Below, piece by piece: positions 1 through 6,168 of a stretch of 27,453 nucleotides of DNA. The stretch is from a virus. The translations under genes were made by a program, and so were the position numbers. Position 1 is the stretch's first letter. Every line of letters begins with the position of its first letter. Below the pieces are notes generated by a model. It made no database searches. It was not told where the DNA came from and was given only the letters and a program-made list of their open reading frames with translations. The stretch covers positions 1-27,453 of IMG/VR virus record IMGVR_UViG_3300030104_000146. The stretch is one strand, 5' to 3'.

Positions 1-2
1 TG

Positions 3-155
3 AGAATTTTTAGTGCAAAACCCGTTAAGGATTTTAGCTCACACGCTTGCGATGCCGCAAGATACATGGCCATATCTTTATCGGAATTACCAAAACAAAA
101 ACTCGCTAGCCAGCAAACTGCTGAAAGCGATTATGCAATACACACGGAGAAATAA
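3..155 (+). CDS. Terminase large subunit, C-terminal end (5' partial)
   Basis: An open frame enters from the left edge and stops at TAA 153-155, giving about 50 residues. It carries the segment DFSSHACDAARYMAISL, which matches the usual end of phage large terminase nuclease domains (H-[AS]-x-D-A-x-R-Y). The Asp there is normally the last metal-binding residue of the RNase H-like nuclease that cuts concatemeric DNA during head filling. The position directly before the portal module is where a terminase is expected. Only the C-terminus is present, so the ATPase domain cannot be examined. The family assignment rests on this one motif plus synteny. Confidence 0.8.
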   Translation, partial: RIFSAKPVKDFSSHACDAARYMAISLSELPKQKLASQQTAESDYAIHTEK

Positions 156-157
156 TT

Positions 158-382
158 ATGGGATTTTTAAAACCAGACCCACCAGCAATGCCAGCGATAC
201 CAGAACCAAAACCATTGCCAGAACCACCAAAGGCGGAAGATCCAGAAAGAGAAAGAGAAGCAGAAGAAAAAAGAGCAAAGATTAGAAGAAATAGAAAAGG
301 AAGATCATCAACAATTTTAACTACTGCTGATGGTTTAGAGGATGACGAATTAACAACTAAAAAGAAAATGTTAGGAGAATAA
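158..382 (+). CDS. Small proline-rich protein with GRSSTIL C-terminal motif
   Basis: The product has 74 residues. Residues 6-30 are Pro/Glu/Lys-rich (repeated P-x-P), residues 30-47 are a charged, probably helical stretch, and residues 47-73 are a conserved-looking tail (KGRSSTIL, then ADGL, then KKKMLG). A GGAG ribosome site at 146-149 lies 8 bases before the ATG, and the gene follows the terminase stop by 2 bases. Small proteins of this type between terminase and portal are common in podoviruses, but I know of no defined function. The same tail recurs at the end of the next gene. The final Leu-Gly codons contain AGGAG, which serves as the ribosome site of that gene. Confidence 0.75.
   Translation: MGFLKPDPPAMPAIPEPKPLPEPPKAEDPEREREAEEKRAKIRRNRKGRSSTILTTADGLEDDELTTKKKMLGE
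373..377 (+). promoter_or_regulatory. Ribosome binding site inside the end of the preceding gene
   Basis: AGGAG is formed by the last Leu-Gly-Glu codons of the 74-residue protein and lies 6 bases before the ATG at 384. The same arrangement recurs at 1001-1005 in front of the portal gene. Confidence 0.7.
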
Positions 383-383
383 T

Positions 384-1010
384 ATGGGTGGAGCAAAAGA
401 CAGCGGAGCAACTGGTTCAGACGCAGGATTTGAGAATACTCAGAAATCAAAACTGTCAAAAAAAAATCAAAAGTTAGTTGATACAAGTTTTGATGAAAGA
501 GGTAAAGTTAAATTGGATAATACAAAACTACCTCCTTCTCTTTCTATTTTAAAGGAGCCATTTAAAGCTGGAACAAAAGTTAATAGAGATTTTTTTACAG
601 ATAAAGTTTTAGGTTCTAAAAATTATAAAACAACTTCTAAAAAAGATTTTTTAAACATGACTGTTAGCCAACAAGAGCAAATCTATGGCGATTACATGAA
701 AGGCAGACAAACTGGTAACACCGATGCTTATGGAAATCCTATTAGCGGTGGCGGTGGCAACGATAATAATAACCAACCTATATTAACATCTGCTGCTGAA
801 ACTTTACCAGCAAACAATATGACAGCAAACAATATGACAACTACAGCTCCTACAAACGCTGAAATTACACAAGCTAGTTCAACAACTATGTCTGCTGACG
901 AAATTTTAGTTGCTAATAAGAAAAAGGGTAGATCACAAACTATTTTAAATAATGCAGATGGTTTAGGTAATAGTACCGCTAACACAATGAAAAAAACATT
1001 AGGAGCATAG
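384..1010 (+). CDS. Hypothetical virion-module protein with GRSQTIL C-terminal motif
   Basis: The product has 208 residues. Residues 1-95 are Lys/Asp/Ser-rich and probably soluble, with FFTDKVLGSKNYKTTSKKDFL in the middle. Residues 120-130 are Gly/Asn-rich, and a Thr/Asn-rich stretch at about 140-165 includes a short repeat (TANNMTANNMT). The last 28 residues (181-208: KGRSQTIL, ADGL, MKKTLG) align without gaps to the end of the upstream 74-residue protein, with about 16 identical positions. I do not recognise the N-terminal part. The stop TAG is immediately followed by the portal ATG, so translation is likely coupled. A role in head assembly or the head-tail interface is suggested only by position. 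Confidence 0.75.
   Translation: MGGAKDSGATGSDAGFENTQKSKLSKKNQKLVDTSFDERGKVKLDNTKLPPSLSILKEPFKAGTKVNRDFFTDKVLGSKNYKTTSKKDFLNMTVSQQEQIYGDYMKGRQTGNTDAYGNPISGGGGNDNNNQPILTSAAETLPANNMTANNMTTTAPTNAEITQASSTTMSADEILVANKKKGRSQTILNNADGLGNSTANTMKKTLGA
1001..1005 (+). promoter_or_regulatory. Portal ribosome binding site inside the end of the preceding gene
   Basis: AGGAG overlaps the final Leu-Gly-Ala codons of the 208-residue protein and lies 5 bases before the portal ATG at 1011, which directly follows the stop codon. Confidence 0.7.
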
Positions 1011-2612
1011 ATGGCACAAGATCCAAAAGCGAAAATGGTATTAGAGAGATATAAAACTCTCAAAGCTCAAAGAGTTACTTGGGAAGATCATTGGCAAGAA
1101 ATTGCAGATTATTTTTTACCTAGAAAAGCTAACATTACAGAAAAACATACTAAAGGCGATAAGCGACACGATCAAATATTCGATGGTACAGCCACTCATG
1201 CTTTAGAATTATTATCTTCATCTTTAAATGGTATGTTGACTAATACTGTTTCTCCATGGTTTATTTTAAAATTTAGAAACCAAATGATGTTTGACAACGA
1301 TGTTGCAAACGAATGGTTAGAAAGCTGCGCAAAAATTATGCAGCAAGTATTCTCAAGATCAAACTTCCAACAAGAAATATTTGAATTGTACCATGAGCTG
1401 TTAGCATTTGGTACGTCTGCTATGTTTATTACAGACGATGTTAAAGATGATTTAAGATTTAAAACTTTACATATTTCAGAAATATTTATTACAGAAAATG
1501 AAAAAGGTTTAGTTGATAGTTTAACTAGAAAGTTTCAAATCAAAAATAAAAACATTCCAGCTTTATATGCGGATGCAAATCTACCAAGAGCAATCCAAAC
1601 AGATATAGAAAAATTCCCTTTTGATGACACAACTATTATTCATTCTGTTTATCCAAATGATAAACCAATGGGTTATGACAATGCAAAAAATATGGATTAT
1701 ATTTCTTGTCATGTTCACGAAAAAACTGGAACTTTGTTAAGAGAAAGTGGATTTAAAGAATTTCCTTATGTTGTACCTAGATATTTAAAATCTTCATCTA
1801 ACGAAGTATATGGAAGATCTCCAGCGATGAATGCGTTACCAGATACGAAGATGTTAAACACAATGTCTAAAACAACTATCAAGGCAGCTCAAAAGCAAAT
1901 TGATCCACCTTTAATGGTTCCTGATGATGGTTTTATTTTACCAATACGAACTGTACCTGGAGGATTAAATTTTTATAGATCTGGAACTAGAGAAAGAATT
2001 GAACCATTACAAATAGGTTCAAACAATCCTCTTGGTTTAAATATGGAAGATCAAAGAAGAAAAGCTATTAGAGAAAACTTTTTTGTAGATCAGTTAATGA
2101 CAACTGGAAATCAAAACATGACAGCTACAGAAGTTTTACAAAGAACTGAAGAAAAAATGAGATTACTTGGCCCCGTGTTAGGCAGATTACAATCTGAATT
2201 ATTGCAGCCATTAATTACTAGATCATTTAATTTATTATTCAAAAATAATAAACTACCTCCAGTACCAGAAGAAATCGGAGATCAAGATGTAGAAATTGAA
2301 TATGTATCTCCATTAGCAAAAGCACAAAAGAGCCAGGAGCTATCCTCAGTTATGAGAGGAATAGAAATATTTGGTTCAATGCAAAATATTGCTCCCGTTT
2401 TTGATTACATAGATATTGATGGATTAGTTGGACACATCCAAGAAGTATTAGGATTGCCAGCTAAAATTATGAGATCAAAAGCTGAAGTACAACAAATGCA
2501 ACAACAAAAACAACAAGCAGAAATGGAACAAATGCAATTACAACAAGCTCAACAAGTGGCGGAAAGTGCTGGAAAAGTAGCTCCAGCTTTAAAGGTATTA
2601 AATGAACAGTAA
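1011..2612 (+). CDS. Portal protein (T7 gp8-like head-to-tail connector)
   Basis: The product has 533 residues, close to T7 gp8 (about 536). The N-terminal stretch (RVTWEDHWQEIADYFLPRK, then DQIFDGTATHALELLSSSLNG and SPWFILKF) is characteristic of the podovirus head-tail connector family. Downstream segments such as YVVPRYLKSSSNEVYGRSPAM and the region around QNMTATEVLQRTEEK also fit. Family members form a dodecameric ring at one vertex through which DNA is packaged and ejected and on which the tail is built. The last 50 residues (about 484-533) are Gln/Met-rich and probably coiled, like the variable tails of this family. The gene overlaps the next one by 11 bases. Confidence 0.93.
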   Translation: MAQDPKAKMVLERYKTLKAQRVTWEDHWQEIADYFLPRKANITEKHTKGDKRHDQIFDGTATHALELLSSSLNGMLTNTVSPWFILKFRNQMMFDNDVANEWLESCAKIMQQVFSRSNFQQEIFELYHELLAFGTSAMFITDDVKDDLRFKTLHISEIFITENEKGLVDSLTRKFQIKNKNIPALYADANLPRAIQTDIEKFPFDDTTIIHSVYPNDKPMGYDNAKNMDYISCHVHEKTGTLLRESGFKEFPYVVPRYLKSSSNEVYGRSPAMNALPDTKMLNTMSKTTIKAAQKQIDPPLMVPDDGFILPIRTVPGGLNFYRSGTRERIEPLQIGSNNPLGLNMEDQRRKAIRENFFVDQLMTTGNQNMTATEVLQRTEEKMRLLGPVLGRLQSELLQPLITRSFNLLFKNNKLPPVPEEIGDQDVEIEYVSPLAKAQKSQELSSVMRGIEIFGSMQNIAPVFDYIDIDGLVGHIQEVLGLPAKIMRSKAEVQQMQQQKQQAEMEQMQLQQAQQVAESAGKVAPALKVLNEQ

Positions 2613-2823
2613 AGATCTTAAAGAAATAGAACTTGCTTATAAACAAACTTTTAGTTCTGAAGCTGGAGAAAAGGTTTTAGAAGATCTAAAAAAAAGATGT
2701 AGCTTTTATAATACTACGCACATTAAAGGCGATAGCCATGAAAGCGCATTTTTAGAAGGAACAAGATTTGTAATCTTGTTTATTAATAATATGCTCAATA
2801 AAAAACCAACGGAGGATAAATGA
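2602..2823 (+). CDS. Bbp19-like small phage protein
   Basis: The product has 73 residues. FSSEAGEKVLEDLKKRC, then SAFLEGTRFVILFINNML, follows the pattern of the small Bbp19-type proteins encoded just after the portal in Bordetella BPP-1-like and many other podoviruses (F-x3-G-x2-VL-x-DL-x3-C ... EG-x-R). Their molecular role is not established to my knowledge. The ATG lies inside the end of the portal gene (11-base overlap), and the stop overlaps the scaffold start as ATGA, so it is translationally coupled on both sides. The call rests on motif pattern and synteny. Confidence 0.75.
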   Translation: MNSKDLKEIELAYKQTFSSEAGEKVLEDLKKRCSFYNTTHIKGDSHESAFLEGTRFVILFINNMLNKKPTEDK

Positions 2824-3665
2824 GTAGTGAAACAAACCAGGTAGCAGTTGAACCTACAAGTCAAGTGTCTGCGGAAACACCAACAAACGATACAACATTA
2901 ACGGCAGAAACAGTAGCATCGGATTGGAAAGCCAGTTTATCAGAAGAAATAAGATCTGATAAATCTTTAGAAAATATTAAAGATATAGAAGGTTTGGCAA
3001 AGTCTTATGTTCATGCACAAAAATTAGTAGGTGCAGATAAAATTCCAGTACCTAATAAATTTGCAACAGAAAAAGATTGGGATGCAGTTTACGAAAGACT
3101 TGGCAGACCCGATGATCCATCTGGATATAAATACGATTTACCAGAAGATCAAAATTTAGATAGCGAAGCTCTTAAAAGTTTTTCAGATCAAGCGCATAAA
3201 CTTGGATTACTTCCTGGTCAAGCAAATGGTGTTGTTAAATTTTATAATGATGCAATGTCAAAAATACAACAAGATCAAGAAAGCGTAGCTGTAGCTGCAA
3301 GAGAAAACAGCACTAAAGAATTAAAACAAGAATGGGGCCAAGCATATCCACAGAAAATTAGCCAGGCTTCTAATCTTGCAAAAAGTGTAGGAGCTAGCGC
3401 ATTGTTTGATACTAATTTAGCAGATGGAACTAAACTTGGAGATCATCCAGTTATGATAAAAGCATTTGCAGAGCTAGCAAGTAAAATGGGAGAAGATAGT
3501 ATTACGCAATCTTCTGGGCCAATTTACCAAACACCAGCTCAATTAGAAAAAGAAATTGGACAACTAACACAAGTTGGATCTGCTTATTGGGATAAAAACC
3601 ATCCTAATCATAAATCAGCAGTTGAAGAAGTTTTAGCTTTACGAGAAAAAAAAAATCAAGTATAG
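2820..3665 (+). CDS. Capsid assembly scaffolding protein (T7 gp9-like)
   Basis: The product has 281 residues and lies directly upstream of the capsid gene. The first 30 residues are disordered and Thr/Glu-rich. DWKASLSEEIRSDKSLENIKD and LAKSYVHAQKLVGADKIPVP, followed by RPDDPSGYKYDLPED, are typical of podovirus scaffold proteins. The remainder is Gln/Lys-rich and helical, with a charged C-terminus (EEVLALREKKNQV). Scaffolds of this family guide procapsid assembly and leave before maturation. The start ATG overlaps the preceding stop (ATGA). Near its end the gene has a run of ten A residues (3646-3655), a possible slippage site. Confidence 0.85.
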   Translation: MSSETNQVAVEPTSQVSAETPTNDTTLTAETVASDWKASLSEEIRSDKSLENIKDIEGLAKSYVHAQKLVGADKIPVPNKFATEKDWDAVYERLGRPDDPSGYKYDLPEDQNLDSEALKSFSDQAHKLGLLPGQANGVVKFYNDAMSKIQQDQESVAVAARENSTKELKQEWGQAYPQKISQASNLAKSVGASALFDTNLADGTKLGDHPVMIKAFAELASKMGEDSITQSSGPIYQTPAQLEKEIGQLTQVGSAYWDKNHPNHKSAVEEVLALREKKNQV

Positions 3666-3671
3666 CTGAAA

Positions 3672-3767
3672 ATATCGGGATAATCGATAGACCCCGAAAG
3701 ACTTTAGGAAAGACTAACATCTAAAAGATGTAAAAGCCAGGTTTCGACCCGCAAGGATAATCAGCCG
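3672..3767 (+). promoter_or_regulatory. Hairpin-rich leader upstream of the capsid gene
   Basis: This is the longest gap between genes (3666-3805, 140 bases) and it is richer in G+C than its surroundings. By eye it holds TCGGG/CCCGA (3675-3679 with 3693-3697), CTTT/AAAG (3702-3705 with 3709-3712), ACATCT/AGATGT with a 3-base loop (3717-3722 with 3726-3731), and GGT/ACC around a TTCG tetraloop (3740-3749). The word GGATAATC occurs twice (3678-3685 and 3755-3762). No open frame or promoter-like pair is evident. A GAGGAG ribosome site (about 3794-3799) then precedes the capsid ATG. A structured mRNA leader, processing site or translational element for the capsid is the best guess; it does not fold as a tRNA. 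Confidence 0.45.
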
Positions 3768-3805
3768 TTTAACTTAAACATAAACATAACCAAGAGGAGA
3801 ATAGT

Positions 3806-4681
3806 ATGTCTATTCAAATTACTACTTCTTTTGTTGAACAGTATAGTTCTAACGTATCTATGCTTTCTCAACAAATGGGAAGTAAACTTAGAGGTTCTGT
3901 TGATGTGGAAAATATTAATGGCAAAAATGCCTTTTTCGATCAAGTAGGCGTTACTGCTGCTCAATTAAGAACGAGCAGACATGGCGATACTCCACAGATC
4001 GATACTCCGCACAGCAGAAGAAGATTGAGCTTGGCAGATTACGAGTGGGCTGATTTAGTTGACGATGTTGACAAAGTTAGAATGCTTGTGGATCCAACAA
4101 GTTCATACGCTAAAGCAGCGGCAGCAGCGATGAATAGAGCAATGGATGATGTTATTATTACAGCATTCAACGCATCTGCATCAACTGGTGTAGCTGGTGG
4201 TTCATCTACAGCTTTACCTTCAACGCAAAAAACTGCAACTTCAGATCAATCAGATGGTTTGACTATTGCTAAACTTTTGTCTGCGAAGAAAATCATGGAT
4301 GATAACGATGTTGATCCTTCTATAAAGAGATACATTGTTTGCGGGCCACAACAAATATCAGATCTATTAGGTACAACTTCAGTTACAAGTGCTGACTTTA
4401 ATACAGTTAGAGCTTTATCAACTGGAGAAGTTAATTCATTCCTAGGATTTGAGTTTATAATGTCAACAAGACTGAACAAGGATGCAACTAATACTACTGA
4501 CAGATTAGTTTTTGCTTATACTGAAGATGCTATTAAATTAGGTATCGGTAAGGATATTTCTGCAAAAATTTCTGAAAGAGCTGATAAGAGTTACAGTACG
4601 CAAGTTTACTACTGTATGTCTTTAGGCGCTGTCAGAATGGAAGAAAAGAAAGTTGTTCAAATTCCTTGTCACGAAGCATAA
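3806..4681 (+). CDS. Major capsid protein
   Basis: The product has 291 residues. Segments such as FVEQYSSNVSMLSQQMGSKL, FFDQVGVTAAQLRTSRHGDT, SRRRLSLADYEWADLVDDVD and MNRAMDDVIITAFNASAS match a capsid protein family seen in BPP-1-like and marine podoviruses. Members are expected to have the HK97 fold and form the icosahedral shell. The N-arm and E-loop area is residues 30-75, the long helix is residues 85-120, and the C-terminal part (CMSLGAVRMEEKKVVQI) closes the domain. The placement after the scaffold, the long leader and the strong ribosome site suit the most abundant virion protein. No frameshifted minor form is evident at its 3' end. Confidence 0.9.
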   Translation: MSIQITTSFVEQYSSNVSMLSQQMGSKLRGSVDVENINGKNAFFDQVGVTAAQLRTSRHGDTPQIDTPHSRRRLSLADYEWADLVDDVDKVRMLVDPTSSYAKAAAAAMNRAMDDVIITAFNASASTGVAGGSSTALPSTQKTATSDQSDGLTIAKLLSAKKIMDDNDVDPSIKRYIVCGPQQISDLLGTTSVTSADFNTVRALSTGEVNSFLGFEFIMSTRLNKDATNTTDRLVFAYTEDAIKLGIGKDISAKISERADKSYSTQVYYCMSLGAVRMEEKKVVQIPCHEA

Positions 4682-4696
4682 TAGGAGGATAGAAAT

Positions 4697-5176
4697 ATGG
4701 GAACTAAAAATACTGACTTAGTAGCAAATTTCGAAGCGTCTCCTTCAGTTGCTAACAACTCTGCTGAATTACATGGTGTTCTAAGAACAGCTCATGGAAC
4801 AGTAGAATTAGCATCTGGCGATAGTGACGATGACGATATTGTTATGTTAGCACCAATTCCATCAAATGCTGCTGTACCAAGTTTATTCATTGGTTCAGAC
4901 ACTTTTGGCGGATCGTGTACTTTCAATGTAGGAATATACACTTCAGCTGGAGTAGTTAAAGACGAAGATGTATTTGCAACTGCGGTAGCTGATGCTGCTG
5001 CAATGGCAGATGTTCGTTTTGAAGCTGCTGATATTGATACAGCTGGTAAAAAGATGTGGGAATTAGCTGGAGACAGCTCTGATCCAGGAGGATACTACTA
5101 CATAGCGGCTACTATGGCTGCTGCGGGTGGTACTGCTGGTACTATGTCTTGGAACATTTCATACGTTGTAAATTAA
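4697..5176 (+). CDS. Probable capsid decoration or accessory head protein
   Basis: The product has 159 residues, is acidic (SGDSDDDDIVM near residue 40) and rich in Ala/Gly/Val, with alternating hydrophobic patterns typical of beta-sandwich proteins. It ends with GGYYYIAATMAAAGGTAGTM and WNISYVVN. It lies 15 bases after the capsid stop with an AGGAGG ribosome site (4683-4688), so it should be strongly translated. Small beta-rich proteins in this slot are often head decoration or stabilising proteins. That role is inferred from position and composition; I recognise no specific family. Confidence 0.65.
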   Translation: MGTKNTDLVANFEASPSVANNSAELHGVLRTAHGTVELASGDSDDDDIVMLAPIPSNAAVPSLFIGSDTFGGSCTFNVGIYTSAGVVKDEDVFATAVADAAAMADVRFEAADIDTAGKKMWELAGDSSDPGGYYYIAATMAAAGGTAGTMSWNISYVVN

Positions 5177-5190
5177 TACAATAAAAATTT

Positions 5191-5222
5191 TAGGCGGGGA
5201 AAGCGAGAGTGGAACCCGCCTA
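5191..5222 (+). other. GC-rich stem-loop after the capsid genes
   Basis: TAGGCGGG (5191-5198) pairs perfectly with CCCGCCTA (5215-5222) around a 16-base purine-rich loop. It sits alone between two genes in AT-rich DNA. No T-run follows on the + strand, so it is not a standard intrinsic terminator in that direction. A T-run lies on the left side only, which would fit termination of minus-strand transcripts. It could also protect or process the capsid mRNA, or partly mask the next start: the next gene's GGA ribosome site (5223-5225) abuts the stem. Confidence 0.6.
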
Positions 5223-5229
5223 GGATGCA

Positions 5230-5433
5230 ATGACAAAAAAAATCGATAAACCAAAACTGGTATTACACTTTAAGAGTGGCAATCATATTTATAGATATGT
5301 TTTAGTTGATCGATTTAAACATGATAGCAAAAACCATTATGGTTTTGATACTAAACAAGAATTAACTGAAGCTGAAATATTTGCTTTGGTTACACCAAGA
5401 AAGTTAAGACGTAAATATATAAGGAAGGAATAA
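5230..5433 (+). CDS. Small basic hypothetical protein
   Basis: The product has 67 residues and is Lys/Arg-rich. The first half is beta-like (KLVLHFKSGNHIYRYVLVDRF), followed by LTEAEIFALVTPRKLRRKYIRKE. I do not recognise the family. The ATG lies 7 bases past the foot of the 5191-5222 stem-loop, with only a weak GGA ribosome site, so translation may depend on the hairpin. The next gene follows by 1 base. It lies between head and tail genes, where small connector-like or accessory proteins are common; no function is claimed. Confidence 0.65.
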   Translation: MTKKIDKPKLVLHFKSGNHIYRYVLVDRFKHDSKNHYGFDTKQELTEAEIFALVTPRKLRRKYIRKE

Positions 5434-5434
5434 C

Positions 5435-5581
5435 ATGGCTAAAACTGGATTATACGCAAACATTCATAAAAAAAGAGCTAGAATTAAAGCTGGCAGTAAT
5501 GAAAAAATGAGAAAGCCTGGAAGTAAAGGCGCACCAACAGCAGCAAACTTTAAACGAGCTGCTAAAACAGCAAAGGCATAA
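5435..5581 (+). CDS. Conserved small phage protein (MAKTGLYANIHKKR type)
   Basis: The product has 48 residues and is very basic. It begins MAKTGLYANIHKKRARIKAG, followed by EKMRKPGSKGAPTAANF and a basic Ala/Lys tail. I recognise this pattern (GLYANIHxKR, then KMRKPGxxGAPT) from many short-tailed phages, where the gene sits next to the tail-tube genes, but I know of no assigned role. AAGGAAGG at 5421-5428 is its ribosome site, 6 bases before the ATG. The stop TAA at 5579-5581 is 3 bases before the tail-tube start. The gene is short enough for automated callers to miss. Confidence 0.8.
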   Translation: MAKTGLYANIHKKRARIKAGSNEKMRKPGSKGAPTAANFKRAAKTAKA

Positions 5582-5584
5582 TAA

Positions 5585-6166
5585 ATGGCATCCGTAATTC
5601 AAATTTGTAACTCAGCATTAAATCAACTAGGAGCTAGTTCTATAACAGCTCTTACTGAAAATTCTAAAAATGCAAGATTATGCAACGAAAGATATGAAAC
5701 AGTAAGAGATGCAGTATTTAGATCTCATCCATGGAATTGCTTAATTAAAAGAGTTCAATTAGCGCAAGATACAGATACTCCAGCCTGGGGTTTTACATAT
5801 CAATATACATTACCTTCAGATTGTTTGCGTGTATTACAAATCAAAGATTACGATGCAGATTATAAAATTGAAGGAAGAAAATTATTAATAAATGAAGCTG
5901 ATGTTTATTTAATTTACCTAGCACAAATAACAGATGTTAATCAATTAGATGTGTTGTTAAGAGAAACAATATCAGCTCATTTAGCACAAGATATTTCTTA
6001 TGCCATAACTTCAAACTTACAAGTTACAAAGTTAATGACAGATAAATACCAAGCAAAATTATCAGAAGCAAAACATACAGACGCTAGCGAAGGATATAAT
6101 ACAGATCCGACACTAGGAAACACAGACCAAGTAATAACAGACGATTTCATAAACAGTAGATACTAA
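5585..6166 (+). CDS. Tail tubular protein A (T7 gp11-like)
   Basis: The product has 193 residues (T7 gp11 is 196). The start MASVIQICNSALNQLGASSI, then ARLCNERYETVRDAVFRSHPWNC, is a hallmark of the tail tube A / adaptor family. WGFTYQYTLPSDCLRVLQI and ETISAHLAQDISYAIT follow in the usual order. The family forms a dodecameric ring between portal and nozzle. It lies just upstream of the nozzle gene, as in T7-like phages. Confidence 0.92.
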   Translation: MASVIQICNSALNQLGASSITALTENSKNARLCNERYETVRDAVFRSHPWNCLIKRVQLAQDTDTPAWGFTYQYTLPSDCLRVLQIKDYDADYKIEGRKLLINEADVYLIYLAQITDVNQLDVLLRETISAHLAQDISYAITSNLQVTKLMTDKYQAKLSEAKHTDASEGYNTDPTLGNTDQVITDDFINSRY

Positions 6167-6168
6167 TT

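Noticed and set aside
13-285. A 90-codon open frame from GTG 13
   Set aside because: It overlaps the terminase C-terminus (3-155) and the proline-rich gene (158-382) in another frame. Its product has no recognisable features and no ribosome site.
106-486. Minus-strand open frames across the window, such as 106-486, 728-1063, 13408-13695 and 25325-25756
   Set aside because: All lie antisense to well-supported + strand genes, have low-complexity mirror compositions and lack ribosome sites or known motifs.
3666-3805. Possible tRNA: the TTCG stretch and the ACATCT/AGATGT hairpin loosely resemble T and anticodon arms
   Set aside because: There is no 7-bp acceptor stem, no proper D arm and no 5-bp anticodon stem with a 7-base loop, so it does not fold as a tRNA.
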